In this document: in pieces, positions 1 to 8,016 of the stretch
How positions within the stretch are numbered: position 1 is the first letter of the stretch
Layout of the letters: each line of letters starts with the position of its first letter
NCBI GenBank assembly: GCA_001915545.1
Contig: MNQS01000010.1
Coordinates: 1-58,584, forward strand
Direction: 5' to 3'
Length of the DNA: 58,584 bases
Source: Bacteroides sp. 43_108
GTDB lineage: Bacteria; Bacteroidota; Bacteroidia; Bacteroidales; Bacteroidaceae
The notes under the pieces: model-generated
Seen by the model: only the letters and a program-made list of their open reading frames with translations
Told to the model about the DNA's origin: nothing
Databases searched by the model: none
Program-made: the position numbers and the translations under genes

Positions 1-15
1 CCGAAGCCGAGCTTG

Positions 16-68
16 CACCTCCCTCCTCCGCCCTTGGAGCGTAGCGGAAAGGGCGGAGGAGGGAGGTG
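16..68. repeat. Long GC-rich palindrome
   Basis: A perfect 20-bp inverted repeat (16-35 pairing with 49-68, left arm starting CACCTCCCTCC) encloses a 13-nt loop. It is much richer in G+C than the flanks and has no T-run, so it is unlikely to be a simple terminator. It resembles an interspersed palindromic repeat unit. The left edge of the window limits what can be said about its context. Confidence 0.6.
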
Positions 69-149
69 GAGAAGTTGCACTTCTAACTTGACTGTAGCAT
101 TTAAACACGAATATACTAAAAACCCTCAACCACAAGCTGTTCAACAAAA

Positions 150-185
150 ACGGTTGTGTGTATCAAAAAAAATACACACAACCGT
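150..185 (-). terminator. Rho-independent terminator of the CE12 gene
   Basis: A perfect 14-bp stem (150-163 with 172-185) has an 8-nt loop. Read on the minus strand it follows the stop of the CE12 gene and leads into a T-rich tail. Confidence 0.75.
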
Positions 186-213
186 ACAACGTCAGACGCA
201 TCCGTACTGATTA

Positions 214-1848
214 TTATTTCAAAAGACCTTCCATCGGACTATTCATTCGTCTGATACCTTCGGCAATACCCTTCGCATTGAGCTGCGCCCCTTTGAGCGA
301 AGAATGTGTATGGTCATGACAGAACATTTTTGCTGCCTTTTTGCGACCCATCTTGTCAAGTGCATCAGCTGTAATATTGTGCAAGTCAATAAAATCTACG
401 CCGGTAGCCTCCACAACATCCCTATACCATTTACCGTAAGAGTCATTTCTACGCTCCACCTTTCCACCAGGCCATTCATTACGAGGAGTGAGTGACACAA
501 GTACAGGTATGCCTCCTTTCTCTTTCACATCACCAATAAACTTCTTCAGATACCATCCAAAAGAATAAATCACCTTATACTGTCCGTTAGAAGCAAGCTT
601 ATATACATGGCATGTATCATCAGCAGTTGCAATTGTACCACGTTCTTTATTTTTGTCAATATCTCCTATATCATTATGTCCAAATTGTATCAAAACATAA
701 TCTCCAGGACGGATAGAATTATAAACTTCATCCCATCTGCCTTCATTAAGATACGTTCTAGTACTGCGTCCGGCCTTTGCACAATTAACCACAGTACATT
801 TTGTAGAATCAAAAACAGTGTAGGCTTGACTTCCCCAGCCCCACATACCGTCTTTCTTCTTATCTTCATTCTTAACAGTCGAATCGCCTGTGAGGAACAC
901 AACCGGTCTTCCATTCTTACGATCCACTTTCACAGTTTTAGGTTCGAGCGGAAGTAGGCATGCTCTAAGCCTATCCAACTGCGGATCATTATTCGAAGCA
1001 ATACCTTCTGCTGCTGAGCGCGCATTCAATATCGCGCCGAACTCACTTGAATGTATCTTATCTCCAAAGAAATGATAATCGGTCTTCCATTTTCCGAAAC
1101 TCTCAAATTTCTTGGCAGAAATATCATTAAGATCTATAAAAGGCACATTCTGTTCTTCTGCAATCTGCTTAGACCACAAGCCGAAAGTTTTATCCACGCG
1201 TGCAATTCTGTTCGGATTTTCAGCCTCATATGCATTACGTGGCGTCAAGGACATCAATATAGGAGTAGCTCCTGCCTTACGTATATCAGCAATATACTTG
1301 CGCATATATTCGCCGAACGAATAAACAGTATCAACCACACCTGTTTCCTTTATAGTGACAACAAGCGAATCCTCATGGCTTATGCCCTTTATACTGGCCC
1401 TTGCACGTCCTGAGTCAAAAGGTCCATTATCATTATGCCCAAGTTCCAAAACGACATAATCACCAGGACGTATACCTTTCAATACATCTTTCCAGAGATA
1501 TTTCCAGAATGTTCTGGAACTGGTACCTCCCAGCGCATGATTTTCTACCGTAATCTTGTTCTCGTCAAAAAATTGACGTTCAAAATATCCCCATCCCCAT
1601 TGTCCGTTGTTGCCGTTTCCGAGAGTACCATTTCTCATTGTCGAATTGCCTACAAGAAATAATACAGGATTGTTACCCTTTCGGCTTGAACCGGACACAG
1701 GTCTGACTTGATTGGCCTTGGCCAAACTATCAAGCGTAAGATCTGTCACTTTGTTTACATCAGCCATACTTTCCATTTTTTTTGGCGTTTGTGCTAACAA
1801 AGTGCCACAAAGCGAGAAAGTTAAAATAAGTGATAAGGTTGTTTTCAT
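214..1848 (-). CDS. Secreted tandem CE12 (rhamnogalacturonan acetylesterase-like) esterase
   Basis: This is a 544-residue exported protein with a signal peptide at about residues 1-19 and two SGNH-hydrolase domains in tandem. Domain 1 (about 60-290) shows GNST at 67, GHND at 137 and a D263/H266 pair (DKIH). Domain 2 (about 315-535) shows GDST at 321, GHND at 390 and D512/H515 (DHTH). Both carry the Ser, Gly, Asn and Asp-x-x-His blocks, so both could be active; the Asp-to-Asn change beside the first serine is not at a catalytic residue. The closest family is CE12, which removes acetyl groups from pectin or xylan. A terminator follows at 150-185. The family is confident from motifs; the exact substrate is inferred. 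Confidence 0.85.
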   Translation of the reverse strand: MKTTLSLILTFSLCGTLLAQTPKKMESMADVNKVTDLTLDSLAKANQVRPVSGSSRKGNNPVLFLVGNSTMRNGTLGNGNNGQWGWGYFERQFFDENKITVENHALGGTSSRTFWKYLWKDVLKGIRPGDYVVLELGHNDNGPFDSGRARASIKGISHEDSLVVTIKETGVVDTVYSFGEYMRKYIADIRKAGATPILMSLTPRNAYEAENPNRIARVDKTFGLWSKQIAEEQNVPFIDLNDISAKKFESFGKWKTDYHFFGDKIHSSEFGAILNARSAAEGIASNNDPQLDRLRACLLPLEPKTVKVDRKNGRPVVFLTGDSTVKNEDKKKDGMWGWGSQAYTVFDSTKCTVVNCAKAGRSTRTYLNEGRWDEVYNSIRPGDYVLIQFGHNDIGDIDKNKERGTIATADDTCHVYKLASNGQYKVIYSFGWYLKKFIGDVKEKGGIPVLVSLTPRNEWPGGKVERRNDSYGKWYRDVVEATGVDFIDLHNITADALDKMGRKKAAKMFCHDHTHSSLKGAQLNAKGIAEGIRRMNSPMEGLLK

Positions 1849-1885
1849 AATAAATAGCTATAAGTGTTTATATTAAGAGTACATG

Positions 1886-2431
1886 TCAAGATTCAAAGAA
1901 TCGCCTCAGACCAGTTCTGGCATCAGACAATTTCGAAGCCCAATCTTCAACAGAATTTTGCCCTATTACATCTGTAACATACTTGACAGATACAAACGGA
2001 ATATTCATAGACTTACATACCTCAGCTTCCGCATATGCTTCCATATCTACAACGTCGCCTTCTATATCACAAATGTCTGTCACAAAACTGTCGCCTGTAT
2101 TGCACCAACACATATCATCGCATCCATCAATCTTGCTTATTCCAATCTTATTGTCAAAAGATATTCTGGATCCGATACCAGGCAAAGCCACTTTTTCAAG
2201 ATCGCGATCAATGAAATTACGACAAACGAACACATCACCTACGTTATGCCGTATTGTACCAGCAGTACCAACATTCAAGATTGCATCAGGACGAAATTCG
2301 TATATGGCGCGCATAAGATTCATAGCAGCTTGAACCTTACCCACTCCAGTTTTCACAAATACAACATCCTGATCAGGAATATCCAGTTGGAATCTTTCGC
2401 CTTCCACAGCGTATGCAACTACTAGTTTCAT
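1886..2431 (-). CDS. Short MTA/SAH-type nucleosidase (PNP_UDP_1 superfamily)
   Basis: This 181-residue protein resembles 5'-methylthioadenosine/S-adenosylhomocysteine nucleosidase, which cleaves adenine from MTA or SAH. It keeps an early acidic residue (AVEGER), the NVGTAG turn, the nucleoside-binding DMEAYAEAEVC segment and a following TD pair matching the catalytic Asp region. It is about 50 residues shorter than the usual enzyme, so its exact substrate is open. A -7 box lies only about a dozen bases upstream of the ATG, which implies a very short mRNA leader. The adenosylhomocysteinase gene lies about 30 kb away, so the genome seems to hold two possible routes for SAH removal. Confidence 0.75.
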   Translation of the reverse strand: MKLVVAYAVEGERFQLDIPDQDVVFVKTGVGKVQAAMNLMRAIYEFRPDAILNVGTAGTIRHNVGDVFVCRNFIDRDLEKVALPGIGSRISFDNKIGISKIDGCDDMCWCNTGDSFVTDICDIEGDVVDMEAYAEAEVCKSMNIPFVSVKYVTDVIGQNSVEDWASKLSDARTGLRRFFES

Positions 2432-2442
2432 GTGTTTTTGTG

Positions 2443-2450
2443 CAAAAATA
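2443..2450 (-). promoter_or_regulatory. -7 box (TATTTTTG) of the nucleosidase gene
   Basis: A perfect match on the minus strand to the Bacteroidota -7 consensus TAnnTTTG. It ends 11 nt before the ATG, so the transcript would have almost no leader. Confidence 0.55.
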
Positions 2451-2535
2451 ACTATTTTTCTGCCACATTGTAAGAAATGAAATGCAATTATACAATACGA
2501 CCTTCAATACATGTCATTTTTTGGAAAAACAAAAA

Positions 2536-2562
2536 GGTCCGCCGACAAATTGCCGACAGACC
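2536..2562 (-). terminator. Terminator after the micro-gene and 678-residue protein
   Basis: On the minus strand a hairpin bounded by GGTC and GACC, with some G-U pairs, is followed by TTTTTG. It closes the transcription unit that starts with the gene at 2804-4840. Confidence 0.6.
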
Positions 2563-2602
2563 ACCATGAACAGCTGAATATCAATTGTTCAGCACACGCT
2601 AC

Positions 2603-2749
2603 TTATTGATTCTCGTACCAAAGATTGCCCCATATACTACGAGGTTTGGCTTGACCTTCACCTGTGGATATATCACCTCCTCCTTCGATATTATCAGGAG
2701 CGCTTGCACTTAGAATACTTTTCTGCATTTCAAATTCTTCTACCTCCAT
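2603..2749 (-). CDS. Prevotella-type Gly-rich micro-protein with an out-of-frame upstream start
   Basis: A 48-codon frame from the ATG at 2749 encodes a peptide with EGGGDISTGEGQAKP in the middle and GNLWYENQ at the end. This matches the general look of small proteins common in Prevotella that begin MKK-YLKPSMEV and end GNLW plus a tail. The frame stays open upstream and reads KNYLKPS before the methionine, but the natural ATG (2773-2775) is followed by only seven A's (2766-2772); an eighth would give MKKNYLKPS in frame. As written, that ATG gives a five-codon peptide and then TGA. Either translation starts internally at 2749, or the A-run slips or varies in length, or a base is missing. It lies just after the stop of the 678-residue gene. 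Its function is unknown. Confidence 0.6.
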   Translation of the reverse strand: MEVEEFEMQKSILSASAPDNIEGGGDISTGEGQAKPRSIWGNLWYENQ

Positions 2750-2803
2750 TGAAGGTTTCAAATAATTTTTTTCATCTGTCTGTATTATTTTAAGATTAAC
2801 AAT

Positions 2804-4840
2804 TTATTTCAAGTTATCAATAACCATCTTCTTTCCATTGACGATGTATATGCCTTTCACAGGAGAAGTCACCCTACGGTCTGTAAGATCATAAATCACG
2901 GCGTTCTTCATATCAACTTCACTTTCAATCTTATCGATGCCGGTTGTTTCACCGTCGTCTTCAACAAATCCGAAGTTTTTAATACCATTTGCCAAAGGCT
3001 TGAAGTAGCAACGATATGCGTCCAATGTAACAGCATCGCCTTCATTACCCTCAACCACCTTGCAGAACTTATTGCCTGACAGAACGTATGTACCGTAATC
3101 CATCTTGTCTATGTCCGCAAATGTACCAACAAGATATGTATCCTCCTGAGGAGTTCCAACAACAGCTCCACCAACCTTTGCAGGAATAACGACTTCATCA
3201 GCACTAGCCTTGAATATATACGGTTTTCCAGCTTCCATTGCTTCCACCAGAGTAAGAGTTGCCAAATCATTCGTCATGCTTGATACAGAATAAACCTTAT
3301 CAACACCTGATACAGATTCCATATCTACTTCATAAGGAAGACAGATTGTTCCGTAATCGCCGGATGCAACTTTACGCGAATAAAATCTGCCAAGGAGAGT
3401 TATTTCACCTACATTTGCTCTTTGATTTGCGGCAATAGACAGACCTACAGAGATTTTTACATTCTTTGGAGTCGAAAGACTTAATGGTATATATCTATAT
3501 TGCCATCCAAATCCCTTACCAGAATTTGCGTATGTGCCATCCGTTGAAAAGTTTGCATTTCCGCTTTGGTCTATTCCAACACCCGTAAGTCCACGGCCTA
3601 CAGAAATATCTGATTTTTCATCAAAACCCAAAGTAACGACAGCTTGGCTATTAGAACCACGCACAGCAACCTTCAAAACGTATTCTCCTGCCGGCAAATT
3701 TATATTCTGTGTAAGATTTCCATTGTCTGACTTGTTGTTCCAAACATTGTAATAATCAACAATAGCACCACTCCAATGATCCGTATTTCGCGTCTGAACA
3801 TTGTCATTTACCCACTCACCAAGTTCTATTTCATTTGGATAAATATATTTCACTGCATAAAACTCATCAACATTCAAATCATTAGACCACGTGCCATTGA
3901 GTTCCGTCGCAGTTATTGTAGAAGCATTATCAAGCAACCTCTGGTTATAAATTGAAACATCGAGTCCAAGCTCCTCTGCTACCGCAAGTTTCTCTCGGAA
4001 AGACTTAAGTGCATTATTCAAAGATGCACTAATCTTCTTAACATCAACTATAGAATTGTATACTTCTTCAATCCCTACATCAGATTTTTCCAATACAGCC
4101 TCTGCATTATCCAATCTATCCTTTAATATCACATCAGCATTATCACGTCCGCCCAAACTTGCATCCACATCTGCAATAACTTGTTTCAAAAGTGGTATAT
4201 TTGGAACTTCTTCAACTTCTGCCAGATAAAAATTATCCAAGTAAGATGTTGCCGTGTATGCAAACTTTAAAGTCACATACTTTTTTGAAGCATTAAATAC
4301 GAAAAAACTTTGGGTCCATTGGTTATTATTAGCCCATTTCAGTTCATAAACAGGAGAGCCTAAACTTTTTTCCGCATCGGCTTCACCAAGAACATTGTAC
4401 TTCGCATTCGTACCTATATTTATTCCACCAGACTGTAGCGTCTTCGTCCATCCAACAAACATATATTTTTGTCCTGTAGCCACTTTTGCAAAAGTACGAA
4501 GAGATGTTATATCCGTAGAACCAGCAGCATTTATATCAATACGATATTTTCCAGACTGAGAATATTGCTCAGACAATGTTCTCCTGAAAAAATTTTTACC
4601 ATCATTAGAAAGAACTTCAGTTTTTGCATTATTCCATCCGCCATCATACCAACCGGGTATTTCGCCATTAACGGATTCGTCTTCAAAAGACCCATTAACA
4701 AAAAGATTCTCACCTACAACTTTATAGGCCTTATAATCCCCGATTGGACTTTGGACTATATCACCAACATTCTGAGCATTCACCGTACTGCTAAAAGCCA
4801 AAGCTGCACATGCCGAAAAAACAAGACATAATTTTTTCAT
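2804..4840 (-). CDS. Large secreted surface protein with carbohydrate-binding-like modules
   Basis: This is a 678-residue protein with a signal peptide (cleavage near residue 22, SSTVNAQ). The N-terminal segment (about 25-210) holds an NGSFEDESVNGEIPGW motif typical of CBM-like jelly-roll folds, and a similar module opens the 1304-residue protein at 47605-51519. A helical linker (about 215-300) and a second beta-rich region with a GEYVLKV segment follow. The last ~40 residues (IYDL then KGIYIVNGKK) match the C-terminal module common on Prevotella secreted proteins, probably a sorting or anchoring signal. No catalytic motif is recognised. It is likely a surface glycan-binding or structural protein. 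Confidence 0.6.
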   Translation of the reverse strand: MKKLCLVFSACAALAFSSTVNAQNVGDIVQSPIGDYKAYKVVGENLFVNGSFEDESVNGEIPGWYDGGWNNAKTEVLSNDGKNFFRRTLSEQYSQSGKYRIDINAAGSTDITSLRTFAKVATGQKYMFVGWTKTLQSGGINIGTNAKYNVLGEADAEKSLGSPVYELKWANNNQWTQSFFVFNASKKYVTLKFAYTATSYLDNFYLAEVEEVPNIPLLKQVIADVDASLGGRDNADVILKDRLDNAEAVLEKSDVGIEEVYNSIVDVKKISASLNNALKSFREKLAVAEELGLDVSIYNQRLLDNASTITATELNGTWSNDLNVDEFYAVKYIYPNEIELGEWVNDNVQTRNTDHWSGAIVDYYNVWNNKSDNGNLTQNINLPAGEYVLKVAVRGSNSQAVVTLGFDEKSDISVGRGLTGVGIDQSGNANFSTDGTYANSGKGFGWQYRYIPLSLSTPKNVKISVGLSIAANQRANVGEITLLGRFYSRKVASGDYGTICLPYEVDMESVSGVDKVYSVSSMTNDLATLTLVEAMEAGKPYIFKASADEVVIPAKVGGAVVGTPQEDTYLVGTFADIDKMDYGTYVLSGNKFCKVVEGNEGDAVTLDAYRCYFKPLANGIKNFGFVEDDGETTGIDKIESEVDMKNAVIYDLTDRRVTSPVKGIYIVNGKKMVIDNLK

Positions 4841-5196
4841 AATACAATATTTAAGTTAACAACATATACAAGATTACTTATTGCAGATTGTGAAAAAAAT
4901 CCGGACATAACTTATGCTGTTCAGAATATTAGATTCACAAAATACAATTAAAGCACCTTTCAATGATAATGCTTTTCAAAAGATTTGGTTTAGGTTGTTC
5001 TGTCTTGTCTTCTATCCCCAATATACAAACAGCCATCAAATGCCACAATGACAACCACGGAAGCTTGTATGTTAAAGACGCGTTAAAATTACGAATTAAA
5101 ATGTTATATCCAACAATTACGAATGTTTTTTCACCCAAACATCGTCTTCGAAATGCAATTTCTTATTTCAAATCAATATAAAATCCAAAAATCATT
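4841..5196. other. 356-bp intergenic stretch with no convincing gene
   Basis: Overlapping short frames exist on both strands, but none has a promoter box, ribosome site or recognisable protein character. The part next to 4841 should hold the promoter of the 678-residue gene; only a poor TAnnTTTG-like match is visible there. Confidence 0.5.
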
Positions 5197-6063
5197 TCAA
5201 ATTTTCTTCATTCTATACTTCATAGGCGATACCCCATACTTTAACACGAAAAAGCGTCCAAAAACAGTCTGATCAGAAAACCCCAGAAATTCAGATATTT
5301 CATTAACACTCATATCGGAACTTTCAAGAAGTCTTTTGGCCTCCGTACATATCAACTCTGAAATATGAAATTTTACAGTTCTTCCTGTAGTATTTTTGAC
5401 GATACGCGAAAGATACGTTGTCGAAATATTCAGCCTGTCAGCGTAAAATGCTAGATCATGATGCATTCTATAGTTCTCAGCCAACAGCTTCTTGAAACTT
5501 CTAAATATTTCATCAGCACGCTTAACATACAACGGACGATTTCGACCATTGCAACACAGCATATCAGTAATAGAAAGCAAAAGACATCCGCACAAATGAC
5601 GTATTACCCCATCACGGAAATAGCGGTAAGTTTTCAAATGTTCAGAGAACAACCTTACTTCCAGTTTCATGTATCTATACCTATTTGCATCCAGATGGAA
5701 AATCGGTACATCTGACACACCGACAGTCCTCAAAAGATGATAATACATAGGCAATCCGTCAAACAAGCTATCAAAATAATCAGGGTTCACATATATGCAC
5801 CTCATAACAAAATCATTGCTGTATCCATAAACCTCACAGTTCATACTTGGAGTTAGTATAAACATGTCTTTCTTGCACGCCTCACAAACAGGCATACTGC
5901 CACACGACAACAATGCGTTACCGCTTTCAATAAGAGCGACGAAAAAACCTTTCTCAAACACAACATTTTCTCCACACGCCGTTTGTGCACTTACGACACA
6001 ACTGTAGATACAGCCCTTATCATCTTTGCGCAACAAATATGTACCAGCATCACTTATATCCAT
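5197..6063 (-). CDS. AraC-family transcriptional regulator
   Basis: This 288-residue regulator has an N-terminal cupin-like sensing half (about 1-170) and a C-terminal pair of helix-turn-helix motifs (about 195-285), including YADRLNISTTYLSRIVK and the closing FSDQTVFGRFF segment typical of AraC proteins. It is divergent from the membrane-kinase fusion gene at 6216. The shared gap holds a TATTTTTG box for this gene (6083-6090), three direct repeats likely to be its binding sites (6092-6127) and a promoter for the other gene. It probably controls itself and its neighbour. The signal it senses is unknown. Confidence 0.85.
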   Translation of the reverse strand: MDISDAGTYLLRKDDKGCIYSCVVSAQTACGENVVFEKGFFVALIESGNALLSCGSMPVCEACKKDMFILTPSMNCEVYGYSNDFVMRCIYVNPDYFDSLFDGLPMYYHLLRTVGVSDVPIFHLDANRYRYMKLEVRLFSEHLKTYRYFRDGVIRHLCGCLLLSITDMLCCNGRNRPLYVKRADEIFRSFKKLLAENYRMHHDLAFYADRLNISTTYLSRIVKNTTGRTVKFHISELICTEAKRLLESSDMSVNEISEFLGFSDQTVFGRFFVLKYGVSPMKYRMKKI

Positions 6064-6082
6064 AAAAAAGAAAATGAATCTG

Positions 6083-6090
6083 CAAAAATA
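6083..6090 (-). promoter_or_regulatory. -7 box (TATTTTTG) of the AraC gene
   Basis: Perfect TAnnTTTG match on the minus strand, about 20 nt upstream of the AraC start. Confidence 0.6.
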
Positions 6091-6091
6091 T

Positions 6092-6127
6092 ACGTTTTGT
6101 TTCGTTTTTGTATAAATACGTTTTTGT
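6092..6127. promoter_or_regulatory. Triple CGTTTT(T)GT direct repeat, candidate AraC operator
   Basis: Three near-identical copies (about 6093-6100, 6103-6111 and 6119-6127) run in the same direction between the divergent promoters. Closely spaced direct repeats are the usual site layout for AraC-family proteins. Confidence 0.45.
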
Positions 6128-6156
6128 TTTAATTAAATATTTCATTTAAATAAAAT

Positions 6157-6164
6157 GAACTTTG
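6157..6164 (+). promoter_or_regulatory. Probable -7 box (GAACTTTG) of the membrane-kinase fusion gene
   Basis: One mismatch to TAnnTTTG. Its position means the mRNA starts near 6168-6171, which rules out the TTG at 6162 as a start and supports the ATG at 6216. Confidence 0.45.
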
Positions 6165-6215
6165 CACAAAAGTTCAGTACTCACAAATAAAAGTCCAAAA
6201 TACAAATCCAGAAAT

Positions 6216-7514
6216 ATGAAAAGAACAATAAAGAATTACACTTTACGCCGTTTTATTCTTTTTGCTATATCCCTATTCATCAACGCATTCGGAATTGCAT
6301 TCATCACTAAAGCAATGCTTGGCACTTCTCCTATTACAAGCGTCACATATGTGCTCAGCATGTTCACCTCATGGACGATGGGACAATGGACCATAGCCAT
6401 AAACATTCTTTTTGTCATATTGGAATTACCATTTATCAGTATAAAAGAGTTGAAATCCGACATTAAAATGTTCACATTGCAGATACCTATTGCATTATGT
6501 TTTGGAACATTCATAGATATATCCATGAACATGTTGTTCTGGCTCAACCCTGCTGAATACATCAGCAAAATAGTTTTTCTACTTATAGGATGTATAATTC
6601 TAGCCATCGGAATAGCATTGGAAGTCAAAGCCAATGCAGCAATGATGGCAGGCGAGTACCTTGTACGGACCATATCCAGACACTTCAACAAAGAATTCGG
6701 ATACGTCAAATTAGGTTTGGATATCACTCTGCTGTGCACAGCATGCGTGCTGTCAGTATGTTTCATGTCAGGCATATACGGAGTACGCGAAGGCACGGTT
6801 GTAGCGGCATTGGCCGTTGGCCCCATCGTGCATTTCATAAGTCCCTACTACTCATTTCTTGACAAATGGATAAATGATTCAGAAGTTGTCGCATGCGCAG
6901 AAAATGCACACAGCCAGAACAAAGTCATAACTATAGCACGGGAGTTCGGCAGTGGCGGACATCTTATAGGAGAAATGCTGGCAAAAGAGCTCGGCATAAA
7001 ACTCTATGATAAAGAATTCATAAGTCTTGCAGCACAAAAAAGCAGCATAGACGAAGATTTCATAACCCGAAACGAACAGACGATACCGTCATTTTGGCTG
7101 AAATGTATAATCGGCAGAGACAGCGGACAGACAGCCGAACACATTCTTTCTAAAGAAGATGTACTGTTCATTGCCGAAAGCAAAATAATTCAGGAAGTAG
7201 CAGAAAAAGAGCCATGCATAATTATCGGACGTTGCGCCGACTTCATTCTTAAGGACAATCCTAAGGCTATTAAGGTGTTCTGCTACTCTGACCCTGAAAG
7301 CGCATACGAGCGTTGTACTCAGTCATACGGTGTTCCAAAAGACAAGGCTGAAGCCGAAATACGAAGAATCAACCGTAACAGAGCGACCCATTATGAATAT
7401 TATACAGGAAAGAAGTGGAAGGATCCAAGCCACTACGACCTGATGATAAACACGTCGCACATAGACATCGAAGAAGCCTGCAACCTCATCAAGAGGATAT
7501 ACGAAAAGATGTAA
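6216..7514 (+). CDS. YczE-type membrane protein fused to a cytidylate-kinase-like domain
   Basis: The protein has 432 residues. Residues 1-210 hold several hydrophobic segments and the opening (SLFINAFGIAFITKAMLGTS) of the YczE/YitT-like membrane family. Residues 225-432 form a P-loop kinase of the cytidylate-kinase-like family: ITIAREFGSGGHLIG near 242 is the glycine-rich loop, and IIGRCADFIL and an arginine-rich RRINRNR segment follow. Such kinase domains occur alone in Bacteroidota; what they phosphorylate is not established. The ATG at 6216 is preferred because the candidate promoter box overlaps the earlier in-frame TTG. It is divergent from an AraC regulator that may control it and is followed by a terminator at 7542-7592. 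Confidence 0.8.
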   Translation: MKRTIKNYTLRRFILFAISLFINAFGIAFITKAMLGTSPITSVTYVLSMFTSWTMGQWTIAINILFVILELPFISIKELKSDIKMFTLQIPIALCFGTFIDISMNMLFWLNPAEYISKIVFLLIGCIILAIGIALEVKANAAMMAGEYLVRTISRHFNKEFGYVKLGLDITLLCTACVLSVCFMSGIYGVREGTVVAALAVGPIVHFISPYYSFLDKWINDSEVVACAENAHSQNKVITIAREFGSGGHLIGEMLAKELGIKLYDKEFISLAAQKSSIDEDFITRNEQTIPSFWLKCIIGRDSGQTAEHILSKEDVLFIAESKIIQEVAEKEPCIIIGRCADFILKDNPKAIKVFCYSDPESAYERCTQSYGVPKDKAEAEIRRINRNRATHYEYYTGKKWKDPSHYDLMINTSHIDIEEACNLIKRIYEKM

Positions 7515-7541
7515 TACTACCAGCAATTATAAAAACTCCAT

Positions 7542-7592
7542 AAAATGCCGAAATATAGACAAGGTCATGCCAGAACTATATTTCGGCATTTT
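7542..7592 (+). terminator. Terminator of the membrane-kinase fusion gene
   Basis: A perfect 16-bp stem (7542-7557 with 7577-7592), whose right arm runs TATATTTCGGCATTTT, ends in a T-run on the plus strand. Confidence 0.8.
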
Positions 7593-7763
7593 TATTTGCT
7601 ACAAGAAACAACAGATACACTTCTAAATCTATATGAACGACTACACAAATAATTAGATGTTTTATACACTTGACGAACAAAACACGTGAAAATGTATACT
7701 CTAAACAGTTATATCTTATATTAACAGACGACAAAAACTTCAATACACAGCAATATAAACAAA

Positions 7764-7790
7764 AAGCAGTTGCGAATATCGCAACTGCTT
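7764..7790 (-). terminator. Original terminator of the tRNA operon, now cut off from it
   Basis: A perfect 12-bp hairpin (7764-7775 with 7779-7790) followed on the minus strand by TTTTTG. It sits directly after the tRNA 3' fragment at 7793-7839, as expected if the island split the tRNA from its own terminator. Confidence 0.65.
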
Positions 7791-7792
7791 TC

Positions 7793-7839
7793 CGTGGACC
7801 AGCCTGGGCTTGAACCAGGGACCTCCAGATTATGAGTCT
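7793..7839 (-). repeat. Left attachment repeat: 3' half of tRNA-Met
   Basis: These 47 bp match 14465-14511 exactly, which is the 3' half of an intact tRNA-Met plus two flanking bases. Identity stops just past the anticodon stem. There is no 5' half here, so this is a tRNA fragment and not a gene. It is the duplicate left when a mobile element inserted at the 3' end of the tRNA gene. Confidence 0.85.
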
Positions 7840-7951
7840 TTTCGAGTAATATTTCATAAAATTCCGTGTAATATAAATGTGTTGATTTACAGTATCTAAT
7901 GTATTTGGCAGTTTGCAGAGAAATACATACATTTGCAGTAGTTTGCTCCCG

Positions 7952-7975
7952 AAAAGGTCACCTCAAGGTCACCGA
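7952..7975. repeat. Left inner repeat with two GGTCACC units
   Basis: AAAAGGTCACC, two bases, AAGGTCACCGA: a 24-bp sequence found again at 14394-14417 with one mismatch and the same orientation. Its position just inside the island end suggests an integrase or excisionase arm-binding site. Confidence 0.55.
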
Positions 7976-8016
7976 AACGAGTAAAGTTTGGCTTATAAAT
8001 TAACGTATTATGAATT

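Noticed and set aside
4935..5181. Overlapping short frames on both strands between the 678-residue protein and AraC
   Set aside because: They overlap, lack promoter boxes and ribosome sites, and their translations have no protein-like pattern.
6162..6215. TTG start giving 18 more residues on the membrane-kinase fusion
   Set aside because: The TTG lies within the probable -7 box, upstream of the likely transcription start.
7793..7839. Functional tRNA gene at the island left end
   Set aside because: Only the 3' half is present; there is no D-arm or 5' acceptor strand.
7576..7932. Minus-strand frame of 118 codons at the island left end
   Set aside because: It runs through the tRNA fragment and its terminator hairpin, so coding is unlikely.
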